From Theocolax elegans (Eukaryota > Arthropoda > Insecta > Hymenoptera > Cerocephalidae), in the NCBI GenBank assembly GCA_026168455.1, contig CM047431.1, forward strand, positions 64,422,668 to 64,486,667: a DNA stretch of 64,000 bases, given 5' to 3'. A model generated the notes under the pieces. That model saw only the letters and a list, made by a program, of their open reading frames with translations. It ran no database searches and was not told the origin of the DNA. The translations under genes were made by a program, and so were the position numbers. Below are positions 34,861 through 46,293 of the stretch, in pieces; the stretch's first letter is position 1; each line of letters starts with the position of its first letter.

Positions 34861-35708
34861 ATCATGGATTTTTTAAGGGGGGTTTTTGATTTGTGTTAAG
34901 TGTTTTATGTCTGTGGCTCCCTACGAGTGTCCCCCCTCGTCATCCGAACAGCCCTCGCAAAACAGGCAGCGACCCACTTCGGTCCTACTATAGGAAAGCC
35001 CCCCACCCGAAGCAGTAGGGTCCCATCCGGTCACTATCCGGCACTACTACCCCCTGGCGCGATTATACACTGACTGATAGGGCAGCCAGGCTTTGCTAGT
35101 TAGGCCAGCCCGGGCCCCTGTACTATTCAGCGGCCTAGGAGTGTCTCAACCTAGTTTATCCTAGGGTGCCTCCATGGGTACCCCACCCGTCCGCTTGAGC
35201 AGTCTTACTACGAGGAAAGAACACCCCCCGAGAGCCCCAGTGTGAGAAGGTGTTTGTGTGTGTGTGAGTGTCTGTTTGTGTCATGTGAATGTGTATAGGT
35301 ATAGGTGTAATGATCACTGATAAAGTCCCAGCGTGTCCATCCATAACCCGCGCGGAGCATACCCGTTTATAGGGATCTCCTCTTTCACCAGCGAGCCCGT
35401 TTATAGAGCTGCCTCTTACAAGCGCTTGGAAAGAGCCGTTTATAGGCCTCCCATTCATACCTCTGAGACCCTACCAGTAATACATGAGTGTAAATGATGT
35501 GTTGTGTGTCATTCCGTGTCCTGGATAGGAGCCCTTACGTGGGAATCCCTTCCGGGCCAGAAAGGCCACGGTTTTTTAGAGAGATGTTACTCCTCTATCC
35601 CTCCCCAATTACACTGTTTCCAGTGACTTCCGGGCTTGGGACCGGCTTGCTGAGGTTCACCCGTGGCTACTAGATTTCACCACAAATGAACCTCATCAGG
35701 GCTGGGTT
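34861..35708 (-). promoter_or_regulatory. LOA 5' UTR and 5' end in block D
   Basis: Same as 4054-4899, including the terminal inverted repeats. It abuts the host direct repeat at 35,709. Confidence 0.75.
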
Positions 35709-35885
35709 TTTACTTTTACAAACCTACTAAATTGTTCAGCAATGAGGTACTAGGTGATTTTATAACTTCTACAGTTAATGCGTTCATATTTTCATCAACC
35801 ACAATTGCAAATTCCGAAGATGATCCTTTGTAAAAATCTGAAAAAATTAATTATTTAATTTATCTATAAGTTACAGCTAATTTTA
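35709..35885. repeat. Long target-site-like direct repeat, right flank of LOA copy 2
   Basis: Partner of 25,535-25,710 and copy of 4900-5076. Contains exon 35,724-35,837. Confidence 0.88.
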
Positions 35886-37547
35886 CATTATACAGAATTG
35901 AATGGTTTAAATATTTACAAGGAGAAAATCATACGTTCGGGAAGTTAAAATGAAATCCGTTTACTGAATGTATGAAGTTCCCTTGGATAGTTTAAAATTA
36001 GCTGATATATTTAAATAAACTTTTATTAAAACAAAAATAATTTATTTTTAACACACTCTATTTTATAGTTTTTAAAAAATAAGATAGGCAATTATACGTA
36101 CTTAAATCAATCCGTTTATCGCTAGCTAGAATAAGAGCGCTAGTAATTTTTATCTGATTTGCAGGTGAATCAATAAAAGCATTAGAATTATCCCCCATTT
36201 TATCTGTAAGTTCAAATAATAGTTACAATGAGAATTTTTGGATAATACTATAACATTGTAAAAACTAAAGCATTCATACTTAATACATAAGGGTGATTTT
36301 AATAATTATTAAATGAAATATTAAACGAAACGTGATATTATTGAACGAAAGTTGACGCCAAATTGTAACAAGCGTTTTACCAAAGATAAAAGTTAAGTTA
36401 CTTTATATTTATATGGAAATCAAATTTTAATAAAATAGAATTTTTAAAATTCTTGCTTAGCTGTTTTTGCACTATTCATAATGTTATTTTCTAAAATTTA
36501 AAACCTCATGATATAATTTACTAATAAGCAAAATATTAGTAAGGTGTTTACTTAATAATGATGAATCTTCATCGCTCGTTGAAGAGTAGAGTTGTGACAG
36601 AAGGCTCAAATTGTTTGAAGGCGTACGGTTGTAGGCAGTCCTTAATTCTTCAGAGTTAGTATTATCTATAAAAAAGAAAAAATAAGAAAATTATATTTAA
36701 AAGTATTATTTTCAAACTTCAGCTAAAAAGCATGTATGTTTAATAGGGAGAAAAATTACAGGAGTAAAGATTTATTTCAAATTGCCTAGCTCAATTAAAC
36801 TAAAATGAAAAATAAAAACGAATTAATAATACATGCGCTGAACAATAATTTACGAATCCTACATTCTTTACGTGAGCTAAACTATTTTCAGAAATATATT
36901 TGGATGATTCCATTCAGTTTTTGAAATAAATTGAAGACCCATAAAAAATATAATTAATCAATTAATTAAGTAAAATGTTAAAAGAAAACATAAAATTGTC
37001 AAAATTGTTTATGCTAATTAAAACCTTGTGTTAAAAAGTTTAAATCTTTCTGACATTTAACAGTATGATATAATTGCAAGTACAAATATTCACGAATAGC
37101 TTTTGATTGAGATTTAATTTGATTACATTAAGTAACAAGAATTTTCACCTGAAATAGTGTAATTCTCACTTTCTTCCACGTACTCTCCAAATTCATCCAA
37201 TTTATTGTGCGAATCAGATTTATCGACCAGTGGAAGTTGCAATCGAGAGACATCTTTGATGTGTTCCAAACTGACTCGAAGTATTTTACGATTGTTGTTC
37301 TCCAAAACTACATTAACCATATGATTTCCTGCAAACGTTACAAATATTTAGTAAATAATTTATATATATATATATATAGGTGATTTCACGTCAAGTTTGC
37401 AGGTCAAAATTTTAAAATGTTTAAAAAATTATGTATAGTACCATATAATTAGCCGCATCTAAAAAGGAACTTAAATCCACTGTTGCCAATTTCAGAAATA
37501 CGTAAGAATTACTTACTATGAGAGGGAAAGGGCTTTGGAAAAAGCAT
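35724..37547 (-). CDS. 5' exons of the recombinase-like gene, copy 2 (exons 1-5)
   Basis: Exons 37,517-37,547 (ATG), 37,149-37,328, 36,552-36,665, 36,102-36,203 and 35,724-35,837, with AG/GT borders and phase-1 joints throughout. They join in frame to exon 23,200-25,393 (joint codon Gly/Asp, DVDIEF) across the LOA insertion. Donors include the strong GTAAGT (exon 1) and GTACGT (exon 4). The N-terminal region is acidic with no recognised domain. The gene faces away from the Tnp2-like gene, 2 kb to the right. Confidence 0.72.
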
Positions 37548-37919
37548 CTTATCCAAACTCTAGGATATGTTTTCTAATATAAAAATATAAAGAAAACCAG
37601 ATTTTAGACCCGAACGCTCATATTTACTAAAGTTATGGGCCATTAGATATAGGTACTCAAATCCAAGCTCAAAATAAAGCTGAGATAAGTAGATTCGATT
37701 AACCCTTTCAGTCACAGAAGCCTATATATAGGCTACCTGAATTTTTTATTATTCTCATCATTTTTTTTATATTTTATTAAAAATCTTGAAATCTTTTGCA
37801 TTTTTAGAACATAATAGGCTTATTTGATGAACTAAACACAATTACTTGTTAATTATAATTATTCAAAATTATTATAAACATATATTATCAGATAAAACTA
37901 TTTTTTATGAGTTTAATTT

Positions 37920-38370
37920 GTTAGTGCTAAACCTTTTTTGGTTCGGAAGTCCAAATATATGTTTTTGTTGTATTTTTTGACGCTAAATCCAAACCCGATG
38001 TTAAAAATACAATAAAACCAAAAACAGCCCCTACAAAAGGGTACAAACTACCCTTCATTTCATAATATCAAATTATTTTTGATCGATGAGTGCAATTGAA
38101 ATTATACACGCAAGGCCAAAGGGGTAGCTTTTATCCCATTCAAGGGGTCGTTTTTAAATTTATTGTATTTTCGACACCGGATTCGGATTCAGCATCGAAA
38201 AAATACATCGGAGGCGTATATCTGCACTCATTTGACGAAAATAGTTTGATATTATGACAAAAGGGGTAGTTTTTACCCTTTTGTAGGGATTGTTTTTGAG
38301 TTTATTATATTTTGGATATCAGATTTGAATTCAGTGTTAAAAATACATTGGAAAATACGTTTAAAAAATC
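37920..38370. mobile_element. Inverted-repeat (MITE-like) element, copy 2
   Basis: Copy of 7110-7560, between the divergent genes. Confidence 0.6.
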
Positions 38371-39540
38371 AGAAAAAATTTATGCTACTCTTTAACTAAT
38401 ATTAAAACTTCTCTATAAACCGAAATGGTGGCGGAGACGCGGAGAGGTAGATCAGACGATGTCAAAAATTAAGCACCTTTCGCAACCGTCATAGTAAGTT
38501 GATTTCGATATCAGTTAGGCGGGAAGTGTAAGATTTTCGATTTCGGTGTTTGGGCCTACGAAATGTGACCAAATATCCAAAAAGAATACTTCCAATACAT
38601 TGGCCGTTCTCGGGGAAGGTTTTCCTACGGGTGTAATACCATAGGTTTTCCTTGTCTCCCGCATGGTACCTGGACGGATGGACGGTGGGAATTGAAGGGA
38701 ATTAAAACTGGAATTAACACACCCAGGCAGAGGTGGAGGGGCGAGAGGAGGGGCGTATAAACCCGATCAGCGGGTATATGAGAGTGGTAGATCAAAATAA
38801 AGAAATATAACTTCTCGATTCTTAAAAAAGTTTTTATTAAGTTTGTAGTTTGAAAAAGTAATGAAAGATACCGTTTCTGAAAATTGCTTTTATAATTTTT
38901 CTTTCGAACATTATAAATCTTATAAAAAAATTATTATGTTTTAACTTTAATTACTCTAGAAAGACATTATGTACCGAAAATATCATAAATGTATCCAAAA
39001 ATTATTAACCTAGAAAAACAACAAATACTACTTTTTGTTACTAGTGCAAAAAATTAATCCTAGCACGAGTGTAAAATTTGTTGCCCAAACGAAATGTGTA
39101 ATACTATCAAACAATATTTTTGGATTAAAAAACCTTATAAACATATATTAAAATGGATTCCCTAGTAGGAGGTTCAAGAATTTTCAAATTATAATTTATA
39201 AATTAGTTTGCTCATCAAAAACATTAATCATAATTTTAAACCTAATTTAGAACTAAATTTCATACCTATCTATAAAAACAGGTTCTACCTGTATAATACC
39301 CGTCTATATCAATCAATTCTATTAAATGTTAACTATATTATTGGAAGTCTACTGAACATGTTAAAATGAATTGTAAAAATATATTAAATTCCAATATTTT
39401 ATGGAATTCAATCGTCGATTTTTAATAAGGTTTTCGACGGAGCGTTTCATAATTTTTTATAAGAGTTTATTTTTCTTGAAAACCACTTTTAATTCATTGT
39501 AACATTCATTAATGTTTGAAATGTTTCTTTTTAATTTCAG

Positions 39541-41790
39541 CCAACTGCCAATGAATTTGCCAATGATTTGGACGAGTATCTTCATCAAGCAATTCTAGAG
39601 AATAAACAAAAAAAATCTGATAAGCTATTTACCGAATTCGGTAGTTTGAAAGAAATTATTTCTAACGAAGATTTTTTTAATCCTACCTCAATTACTATTA
39701 GCAAAAGCAAAGGCGAATTACTCTTAATGGTTTTGAAATATTGTGTTGTAAATAGCTTGTCTGTTACTGGAATACCTAATTTATTCAAATTATTGAATAC
39801 TATATTTGAAGATCAAATTTTAGCGGATTCCAAGCATCTTATAGATAAATTAATAAATCCGAAAACTAATGTCGAATTCCATTCTGTATGTCAATATTGT
39901 TCGGCATATATAGGTCGACTCGAGGAAGTACAAAAGATAAAAACCTGTCGCATATGCAGTCTACAACTAGATTTGACGAATCCAAACAGTACAAGCTTCT
40001 TCGTTTTGTGTGACCCAACGTCGCAGATAAAGGATATTTTAACAGAACATCAAGATCATTACGAAAGTGTAATCCAGGGTAATAGTCACGAGAATAATGT
40101 TTTAAAAGATATCTACGATGGAAAAGAGTACCGAAAATTTGTCACTTCTTTACCACCACAAGACAGACACAATTATTTAAGTGCGATTTTTAACACGGAT
40201 GGAGCATCAAAATTCAAATCTTCTCAATATTCTATTTGGCCACTTTACCTAATGATTAACGAGTTGCCAAAACAAAAAAGAATGACAAAATTAATTACGT
40301 GTGGTTTGTGGTTTAATAAACAGAAATCGGACATGAGTATTTATCTAGGTACTTTCGTCGACTTAATTAACAAATTGACAAGACAAGGTATTTCATGTAC
40401 TATAAATGAAGAAGATCGTTTGTTGAAGTTGTACATCATTCATTGCTGCGTAGATTCTGTGGCTCGTGCTCCTATTCAGGGCATAAAGCAATTTAACGGT
40501 AATTATGGTTGCAGCTGGTGCCTTCATCCAGGTACTTGGTGTGATACCGCTTTAAAATATACTTTATTGCAAAGTATTCCTGCTGATCGAAATCATGAAA
40601 CTACAATCAACGATATGATGAACGCAACTTTCGATAATCCAATCAATGGTGTTAAGTATCCGTCTCCTTTTATCAATTTACAAAATTTTGATATAATTTC
40701 GGGATTTGTTCCCGATTATATGCATTGTTGCCTAGAAGGCGTTGCGAAGCAAATAACAAACTATCATATCAGTTTAATGAACAATAATGACATTACAGAA
40801 ATAGATTTAAAAATAAATCGTATCGCCGCTCCACATCAAATTTCCAGATTGAGCCGACCGATATCTTTAAGAAATGATTGGAAAGCTCGAGAGTGGGGAA
40901 ACTATGTTTTATATTACAGCGTTCCGGTATTATTAGATCATCTGAATAGGAACTACTATAATCACTGGCTTCTTTTTGTAGAAAGTTTATATATATTATT
41001 GCAAGACACCATAACATCTGCTGAATTAAATCGAGCAAATCTTATGTTCCATGAATTCGTTGCAAATACAGAAGAACCGTTGGGTCAAAAAGCAATGACT
41101 TACAATATTCATCAGTTGCTGCATTTATCCGAAAGCGTTCTTAATTGGGGACCGCTGTGGTGTCACTCTACTTTTCCGTTTGAGTCGGCAAATCACGATT
41201 TATTGAAAGCAATTAGGTGTTCGAAGGGTGTTCCATCTCAAATCATTAGGCATATTAACATAAACCATTGCATGACAGTTTTACAAGAAAGAGCATATCC
41301 TTACATTTCTGACTTAATAAAAATGTACTGTGATAATGTTCTCTCGTCAAGTGTCATTAATTATAATAAAACATTAGAAATAAGTTACTTTACGCGTAGT
41401 CAAGACGTAGATGATGCTCTAAAAAATACTTTAAATATAACAGATTCTGCGAATGTATATTTTAAGATTGTAAAAGATAACTGCTTGTACGAATCATCTC
41501 GTATAGCGAAGAGAAGATCAAATAATGCATTCGCCCGTCTTACAGATGGAAGTTTCGTACAAATCGATAAATTCTTTATAGATTGTGAATGGTCGCGAGA
41601 AATTACAATCTGTAGATTAGTGCGCACAAGAAACCGTTTTAATAATCATTATAAAGCATTACAAATAATAGAAAAAATTGAATCAGAACTCATTGTGATA
41701 GGTACTAATGATATTCAAACAGTTTGCATTTTTATGGAAATTAATGGTATTATGTACGTATTGCCGCTTCCAAATTTATTACATTATTAG
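39541..41790 (+). CDS. Tnp2-like (EnSpm/CACTA-type) transposase, copy 2, intact main exon
   Basis: An uninterrupted frame of about 749 codons from the splice acceptor (TTTTAATTTCAG) to TAG; upstream coding exons are expected but not found. A zinc-ribbon-like region (CQYCSAYIG..CRICSLQL, residues ~110-135) is followed by NTDGASKFKSSQYSIWPLYL (~190), CGLWF, YGCSWCLHPGTWC (~310), PDYMHCCLEGVAKQ (~375) and HQLLHL..GPLWCHSTFPFE (~505). This series is that of the Tnp2/Transposase_21 family; Asp residues in NTDG and PDYMH are probable catalytic positions by family analogy. A DNA-transposon-like terminus lies 430 bp downstream. Confidence 0.75.
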   Translation, partial: PTANEFANDLDEYLHQAILENKQKKSDKLFTEFGSLKEIISNEDFFNPTSITISKSKGELLLMVLKYCVVNSLSVTGIPNLFKLLNTIFEDQILADSKHLIDKLINPKTNVEFHSVCQYCSAYIGRLEEVQKIKTCRICSLQLDLTNPNSTSFFVLCDPTSQIKDILTEHQDHYESVIQGNSHENNVLKDIYDGKEYRKFVTSLPPQDRHNYLSAIFNTDGASKFKSSQYSIWPLYLMINELPKQKRMTKLITCGLWFNKQKSDMSIYLGTFVDLINKLTRQGISCTINEEDRLLKLYIIHCCVDSVARAPIQGIKQFNGNYGCSWCLHPGTWCDTALKYTLLQSIPADRNHETTINDMMNATFDNPINGVKYPSPFINLQNFDIISGFVPDYMHCCLEGVAKQITNYHISLMNNNDITEIDLKINRIAAPHQISRLSRPISLRNDWKAREWGNYVLYYSVPVLLDHLNRNYYNHWLLFVESLYILLQDTITSAELNRANLMFHEFVANTEEPLGQKAMTYNIHQLLHLSESVLNWGPLWCHSTFPFESANHDLLKAIRCSKGVPSQIIRHININHCMTVLQERAYPYISDLIKMYCDNVLSSSVINYNKTLEISYFTRSQDVDDALKNTLNITDSANVYFKIVKDNCLYESSRIAKRRSNNAFARLTDGSFVQIDKFFIDCEWSREITICRLVRTRNRFNNHYKALQIIEKIESELIVIGTNDIQTVCIFMEINGIMYVLPLPNLLHY

Positions 41791-42214
41791 TAGATATTAA
41801 TAGATTTCGAATCAAATATCCCTGACAGCACAAAACATCTTAAATACGTTATCGCACGTTTTTAAAACGATTAAAACGCTTAAAAACGTTTTAAAAACGT
41901 CTTCGAGACGAACAGTGCTATTAGGGATATGTAAATAGAAAGACTGAGATACGTAATTATGAATGTACATACAACTAAAATTGTCGCCGTTAATTTAATC
42001 GTGTTAAGTCGATGATGTAAAATTAATAGCATATGCTTTGTAATTTTCAATAAATTTCTATTAATCATGTATTACATTATTTATTTATAGCATATAATAC
42101 ATTATATATAATACACTTCTCAATTCATTAATTATAAAAGTTCTATACAAATATTTAATTAATATAATGCACAATGTATCATGTAGTAGAAATTTATTTT
42201 ATTTCAATAGTTAC

Positions 42215-42322
42215 ATGATTTTCACCTGAAAATCAGCTGATAATCATCTGCAAATCAGCTGTGATTTTGACACGACAATCAGGTAAAATCAGCTGATTAT
42301 CACCTGTACTTTTGCAGTAGGG
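42215..42322 (+). mobile_element. Terminal and subterminal repeats of a DNA transposon, copy 2
   Basis: Copy of 11,407-11,514, with one A fewer in the AGGTAAAATCAGC run. Confidence 0.55.
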
Positions 42323-42858
42323 TATTTACTATTTACAACGAATAGGCATGTATCTGGATTACAAATAATTAATGATTTTACATGATTGCAATTTATCGGA
42401 TTGAATAGGAAATTTAACTATACTGTCGAGCATTATTTATCCGAATCTACCGGTATATTCTAATATTGTCAAGCAACCTATGTGGTTCGTTTATACGGTT
42501 TAATCAGTATTGTCACATAAATGAGCGGTTTGATTACAGGATCTTATCGGTTACGCCTGTCGTAGAAGCAACCGCTGTTGAATCGTTTATGGTATTTTAT
42601 GAGGTATTGCTGTATTTTCTATTTACAACGAATAGGCATGTATCTGGATTTCAATTAATTAATGATTTTTCATGATTGCAATTTATCGAGTTGAATAGGA
42701 CATTTCACTATAAAGTCGAGCATTATTTATCCGAATCTACCGGTATATTCTAATATTGTCAAGCAATCTATGTGGTTCGTTTATATGGTTTAATCAGTAT
42801 TGTCACATAAATGAGCGGTTTAGTATTACAATAAACACGGAATAGTCGATTACATTTT
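42323..42858 (+). repeat. Two tandem 290 bp repeat units, copy 2
   Basis: Copy of 11,515-12,050. Confidence 0.8.
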
Positions 42859-43133
42859 TGGCGCGAAATTTGTATTTCTCAAGTGGCTTTGGTGTTACTA
42901 AGAACACATAGAAATATTGTACAATTGAAATATTTTTTCTAAAAATAGGTTAATATGTTTTCATATTAGAAAAATAATGAAGTATAAATTTTATTACAAG
43001 AGAATGCTAAATAAAGAATACATACTAATTCCGTAACAAATTCTGAATTATTTTAAATGTTAACATGAATCATCGAATCATATAAAAGATTAACAAAATT
43101 GGATTACTTTTTTGAAAATTAAATTTAATATTT

Positions 43134-46100
43134 GGAGTCTCGTTCGAGCGTTTGAACAGTGAAGACGTGTTCTCTTATAGCTCTCTGTATTTATACAAAA
43201 TTCCGGGAAAAGCGTGGTATATTCTATCAGTTTCTAGTAATAGTATCTATTTATGAGTGTATAAGTGCCTCTCATAATAAGTTTTTCCCAATTTTTTTTT
43301 CTTTTTTTTGCTGATGCGGTAACCCCGCATTGGCATCTGTGATCAGTGCGATGGCCTCTGCTAGTGGAGGCTCTCCTCACCTCAACCATAATGTAAATAA
43401 ATGTACGAGTGAACCATCAGCAGTATCAAACAGCAGTAACAAAGAAATATAGCATGTAAGAAATGGGAAAAATCTAAGCTGTAGCACGATAACATTGAAT
43501 ATAAAAGATTAAAAGCAATAGCTTACAGAAACTTTAAAACAAAAAAAAGAACTTATTATAAAGAATTTGCGAGTAATATTAACTTCCGTATTAATGAAAA
43601 ATACGTTTGGGATACAGCAAGAATATTAAAAAATAAGTGGGTAAAAGTCACTCCTTCCCATATCCCAGAAAATCTGCAAAATGAAAATAAAGAAATTGTA
43701 CTTAATAAAGTTTGTCCACCTTGGGTTCCTCGCAATCCCGACTGGATTCCTAAATGCTCTAAAAACGAATTCCTTGAGTCGGAATTTACCTTAGTAGAGT
43801 TTAACTTAGCCCTCGATTCGCATAACATTAAATCTGCCCCTGGCCCAGACGGGATTGACTATTATATTCTACAAAAACTATCTCTAAAGTATAAGCTTAT
43901 ATTATTAGATATTTTCAACGAGATGTTCCGCTTCAGCTCTTTCCCAGATAGTTGGAAAAAATCGTATTTACATTTTATAACTAAATCTGATGGCGTTTCG
44001 TACAGACCTATTGCACTAACTTCAGCCGTGTGTAAATTATTTGAAAACATTATTAAAAATAAGCTACAATTGTGGATAGAGACCAATAATATTCTCCCTT
44101 CAAGCCAAAGCGGATTTCGCAAAGGGCAATCGTGCACAGATAATTTATTGAATCTCGCGATAAATGTACAGCACTCATTTAAACAAAAAAAAGAACTCTA
44201 TGCAGTTTTTTTGGACATTTGCGGAGCATTCGACAATGTTCTCAGTGACGTATTACTTAAACTAGTCAAATTCATAAAATTTTTAACTTACGAAAGGCTC
44301 GTGCAGTCTTCTTTATCTAATGAGTACCGACTCGCACACAAGGGGGTACCGCAAGGGGGTGTTTTAAGTCCCCTTTTGTACATCATTTATGTATCGGATA
44401 TACTAAAATCTGTCCCAAAAAACATAATAGTTTCACAGTTCGCGGACGACATAGCTTTATACTGTAAAAATAAAAACTCGCTACAAAAAATATTGTATAA
44501 AATAAATAAAAAACTAGTTAAACTAGAACTTGAACTTGCTCTACAAAAGACAATATTAATCAATTTCAATAATAAGAATATTCCTGCTGGAGAAACGGAA
44601 ATTAAAATAAATGATGATTATACAATTTATTCCAGTGATACCGTTCGTTTTTTGGGACTGATTTTCGATCAAAAACTTAATTTTAACTTACAAATTAACA
44701 AGACTATAAACAAGTGTCATCGAGCGCTCAATATTCTCAGATATTTATGTGGTACATGGTGGGGCGCCGACCCTGGTACGCTAATTATATTTTACAAAAG
44801 TTATATAAGACCAATTATTGAATATGGGAGTCTTGTCTTTTTCCCATCAAACAAAAATATGAAGCGCAAACTCGAGCAAATACAATACACAGCGATACGC
44901 TTAGCTTGCGGCTACAGGAAAACAACCCCTGTAAATATACTTTTGGCCGAGTCCACTCTCCCGCTTATTAGCGATAGATCCAAATTTTTATGTTACTCAT
45001 ATTTAACAAAAATTCTTAGCAATACAAACCTACTAATTAGCAAAACTGTCAACAACTATTACGCCAGAGTTATGTCCAAAAGCAAAAAGAAACGTAAAAA
45101 ATTATTTGAAATCTGTATAATTGAAATTAAAAAAATGAATTTACCTTTCTTAAAACAAGCAGCCTACAATATATACAACTATGATTATAAAGTAATTACA
45201 ACTTCAATTCCTATTGACAAAAAAACAGGATATCTACTTAAGCAAGCTAAGAATCCTAATGAAAAACTCTCAGAAATTTTAGGTGTTAGCAACTATATAG
45301 ATGTATATACCGACGGAAGTATAGAACATAATACTAATCAAGCTGCTTTTTCCTGTTATTGTCCTAAACTAAAGATAACTATCCAAAAAAGTATAAATTC
45401 ATTTGCAACTATCTTTACGGCCGAATGCTTGGTATAAACAGCGCTATGGACATAGCTCTGGATAACGCTCAATGTAATATATATATACTTTCGGACTCTC
45501 TAAGCGTGCTAAACAGCCTTCATAATTGTAAATTTGATATTCGACTAAATCCTTATATTCTACAGATCAAAGAAAAATACCTAGAATATATGCATAAAAA
45601 AGCGATACAAATAATATCAAGTTCATCTGGCTGCCTTCCCATTGCGGGCTCAATGGTAATGAGCAGGTCCGACAAAGCCGCGAAGAGCGCTAGAGGAAAC
45701 ATGGAACTTTACGACGTAGTAGACATCCCATTTACCTGTCTAAGACAATTTTTTAAAAACCAAATGTTTATCAATACTTCACAACATATAGTGAATTTAC
45801 GCCTTACTAAAGGGAAAGAATACTTTAATTGTTACTATTCTAATCGTAAAGTTCCATGGTTTCAAAAACATAAAATTTCTCGCAAGCTCATAGTATTTGT
45901 CAATAGATGTAGATCGAACCACTACAACCTAGGGGCTTCGTTAGCGAGAGTAGGTATTCTTGACGATCAGAAATGTATATGTAAACAAGCAGATCAAGAC
46001 CTTGATCACCTCGTGTGGCAATGCCCCCTCTACGACTCACACCGCAGCGTACTTACAAAAGGCCTTATCAAATTAAAATACCAGCTTCCCATGAAAATTT

Positions 46101-46280
46101 CCCTTGTTCTAAGTAAACCAGATATATATGCGTGCCAATTAGTTCTCGATTTTGTTAACAATTGTAACTTTCAAATTTAAAAAATAATAATAATAATAAT
46201 AATAATGTATTTATGTAATTATATGCTATATAGCAAATAAATATTTTGTAAGATTTAAATGCTTCAATAAAAAAAAAAAA
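43134..46280 (+). mobile_element. Internally deleted I-like non-LTR retrotransposon, copy 2
   Basis: Copy of 12,326-15,472 with the same 13 bp flanking repeats (43,121-43,133 and 46,281-46,293). It shares the internal deletion and the 14,625-type frameshift, so both predate the duplication or are shared by both haplotypes. Confidence 0.78.
43485..46180 (+). pseudogene. I-like ORF2 remnant, copy 2, scrambled RNase H segment
   Basis: Same RT motifs as copy 1. Between about 45,600 and 45,670 one A is missing from an A-run and one C is added before GACAAAGCC. The two changes cancel, so the frame is kept but some 23 codons are read out of frame. The WLPSHCGLNGNEQVD motif, including the last catalytic Asp region, is lost here but intact in copy 1. 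Confidence 0.82.
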
Positions 46281-46293
46281 AAATTTAATATTT

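Larger units (their letters stand above)
25711..35708 (-). mobile_element. LOA-like retrotransposon, copy 2, four overlapping blocks
   Basis: Same element as at 1-4899, but about 10 kb long because successive parts overlap. In + coordinates: block A 25,711-27,356 (3' tail to RT thumb), B 27,357-30,597 (3' UTR to endonuclease), C 30,598-33,896 (RT fingers to 5' hairpins), D 33,897-35,708 (ORF1 to 5' end). Neighbouring blocks repeat about 1.5, 1.0 and 1.75 kb. The joint C/D shares CTTGGGA. All blocks have the same orientation and order. The 3' tail (minus strand) is a run of TAATA-like repeats. Blocks B and C carry many single-base indels; D is cleaner. Confidence 0.88.
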
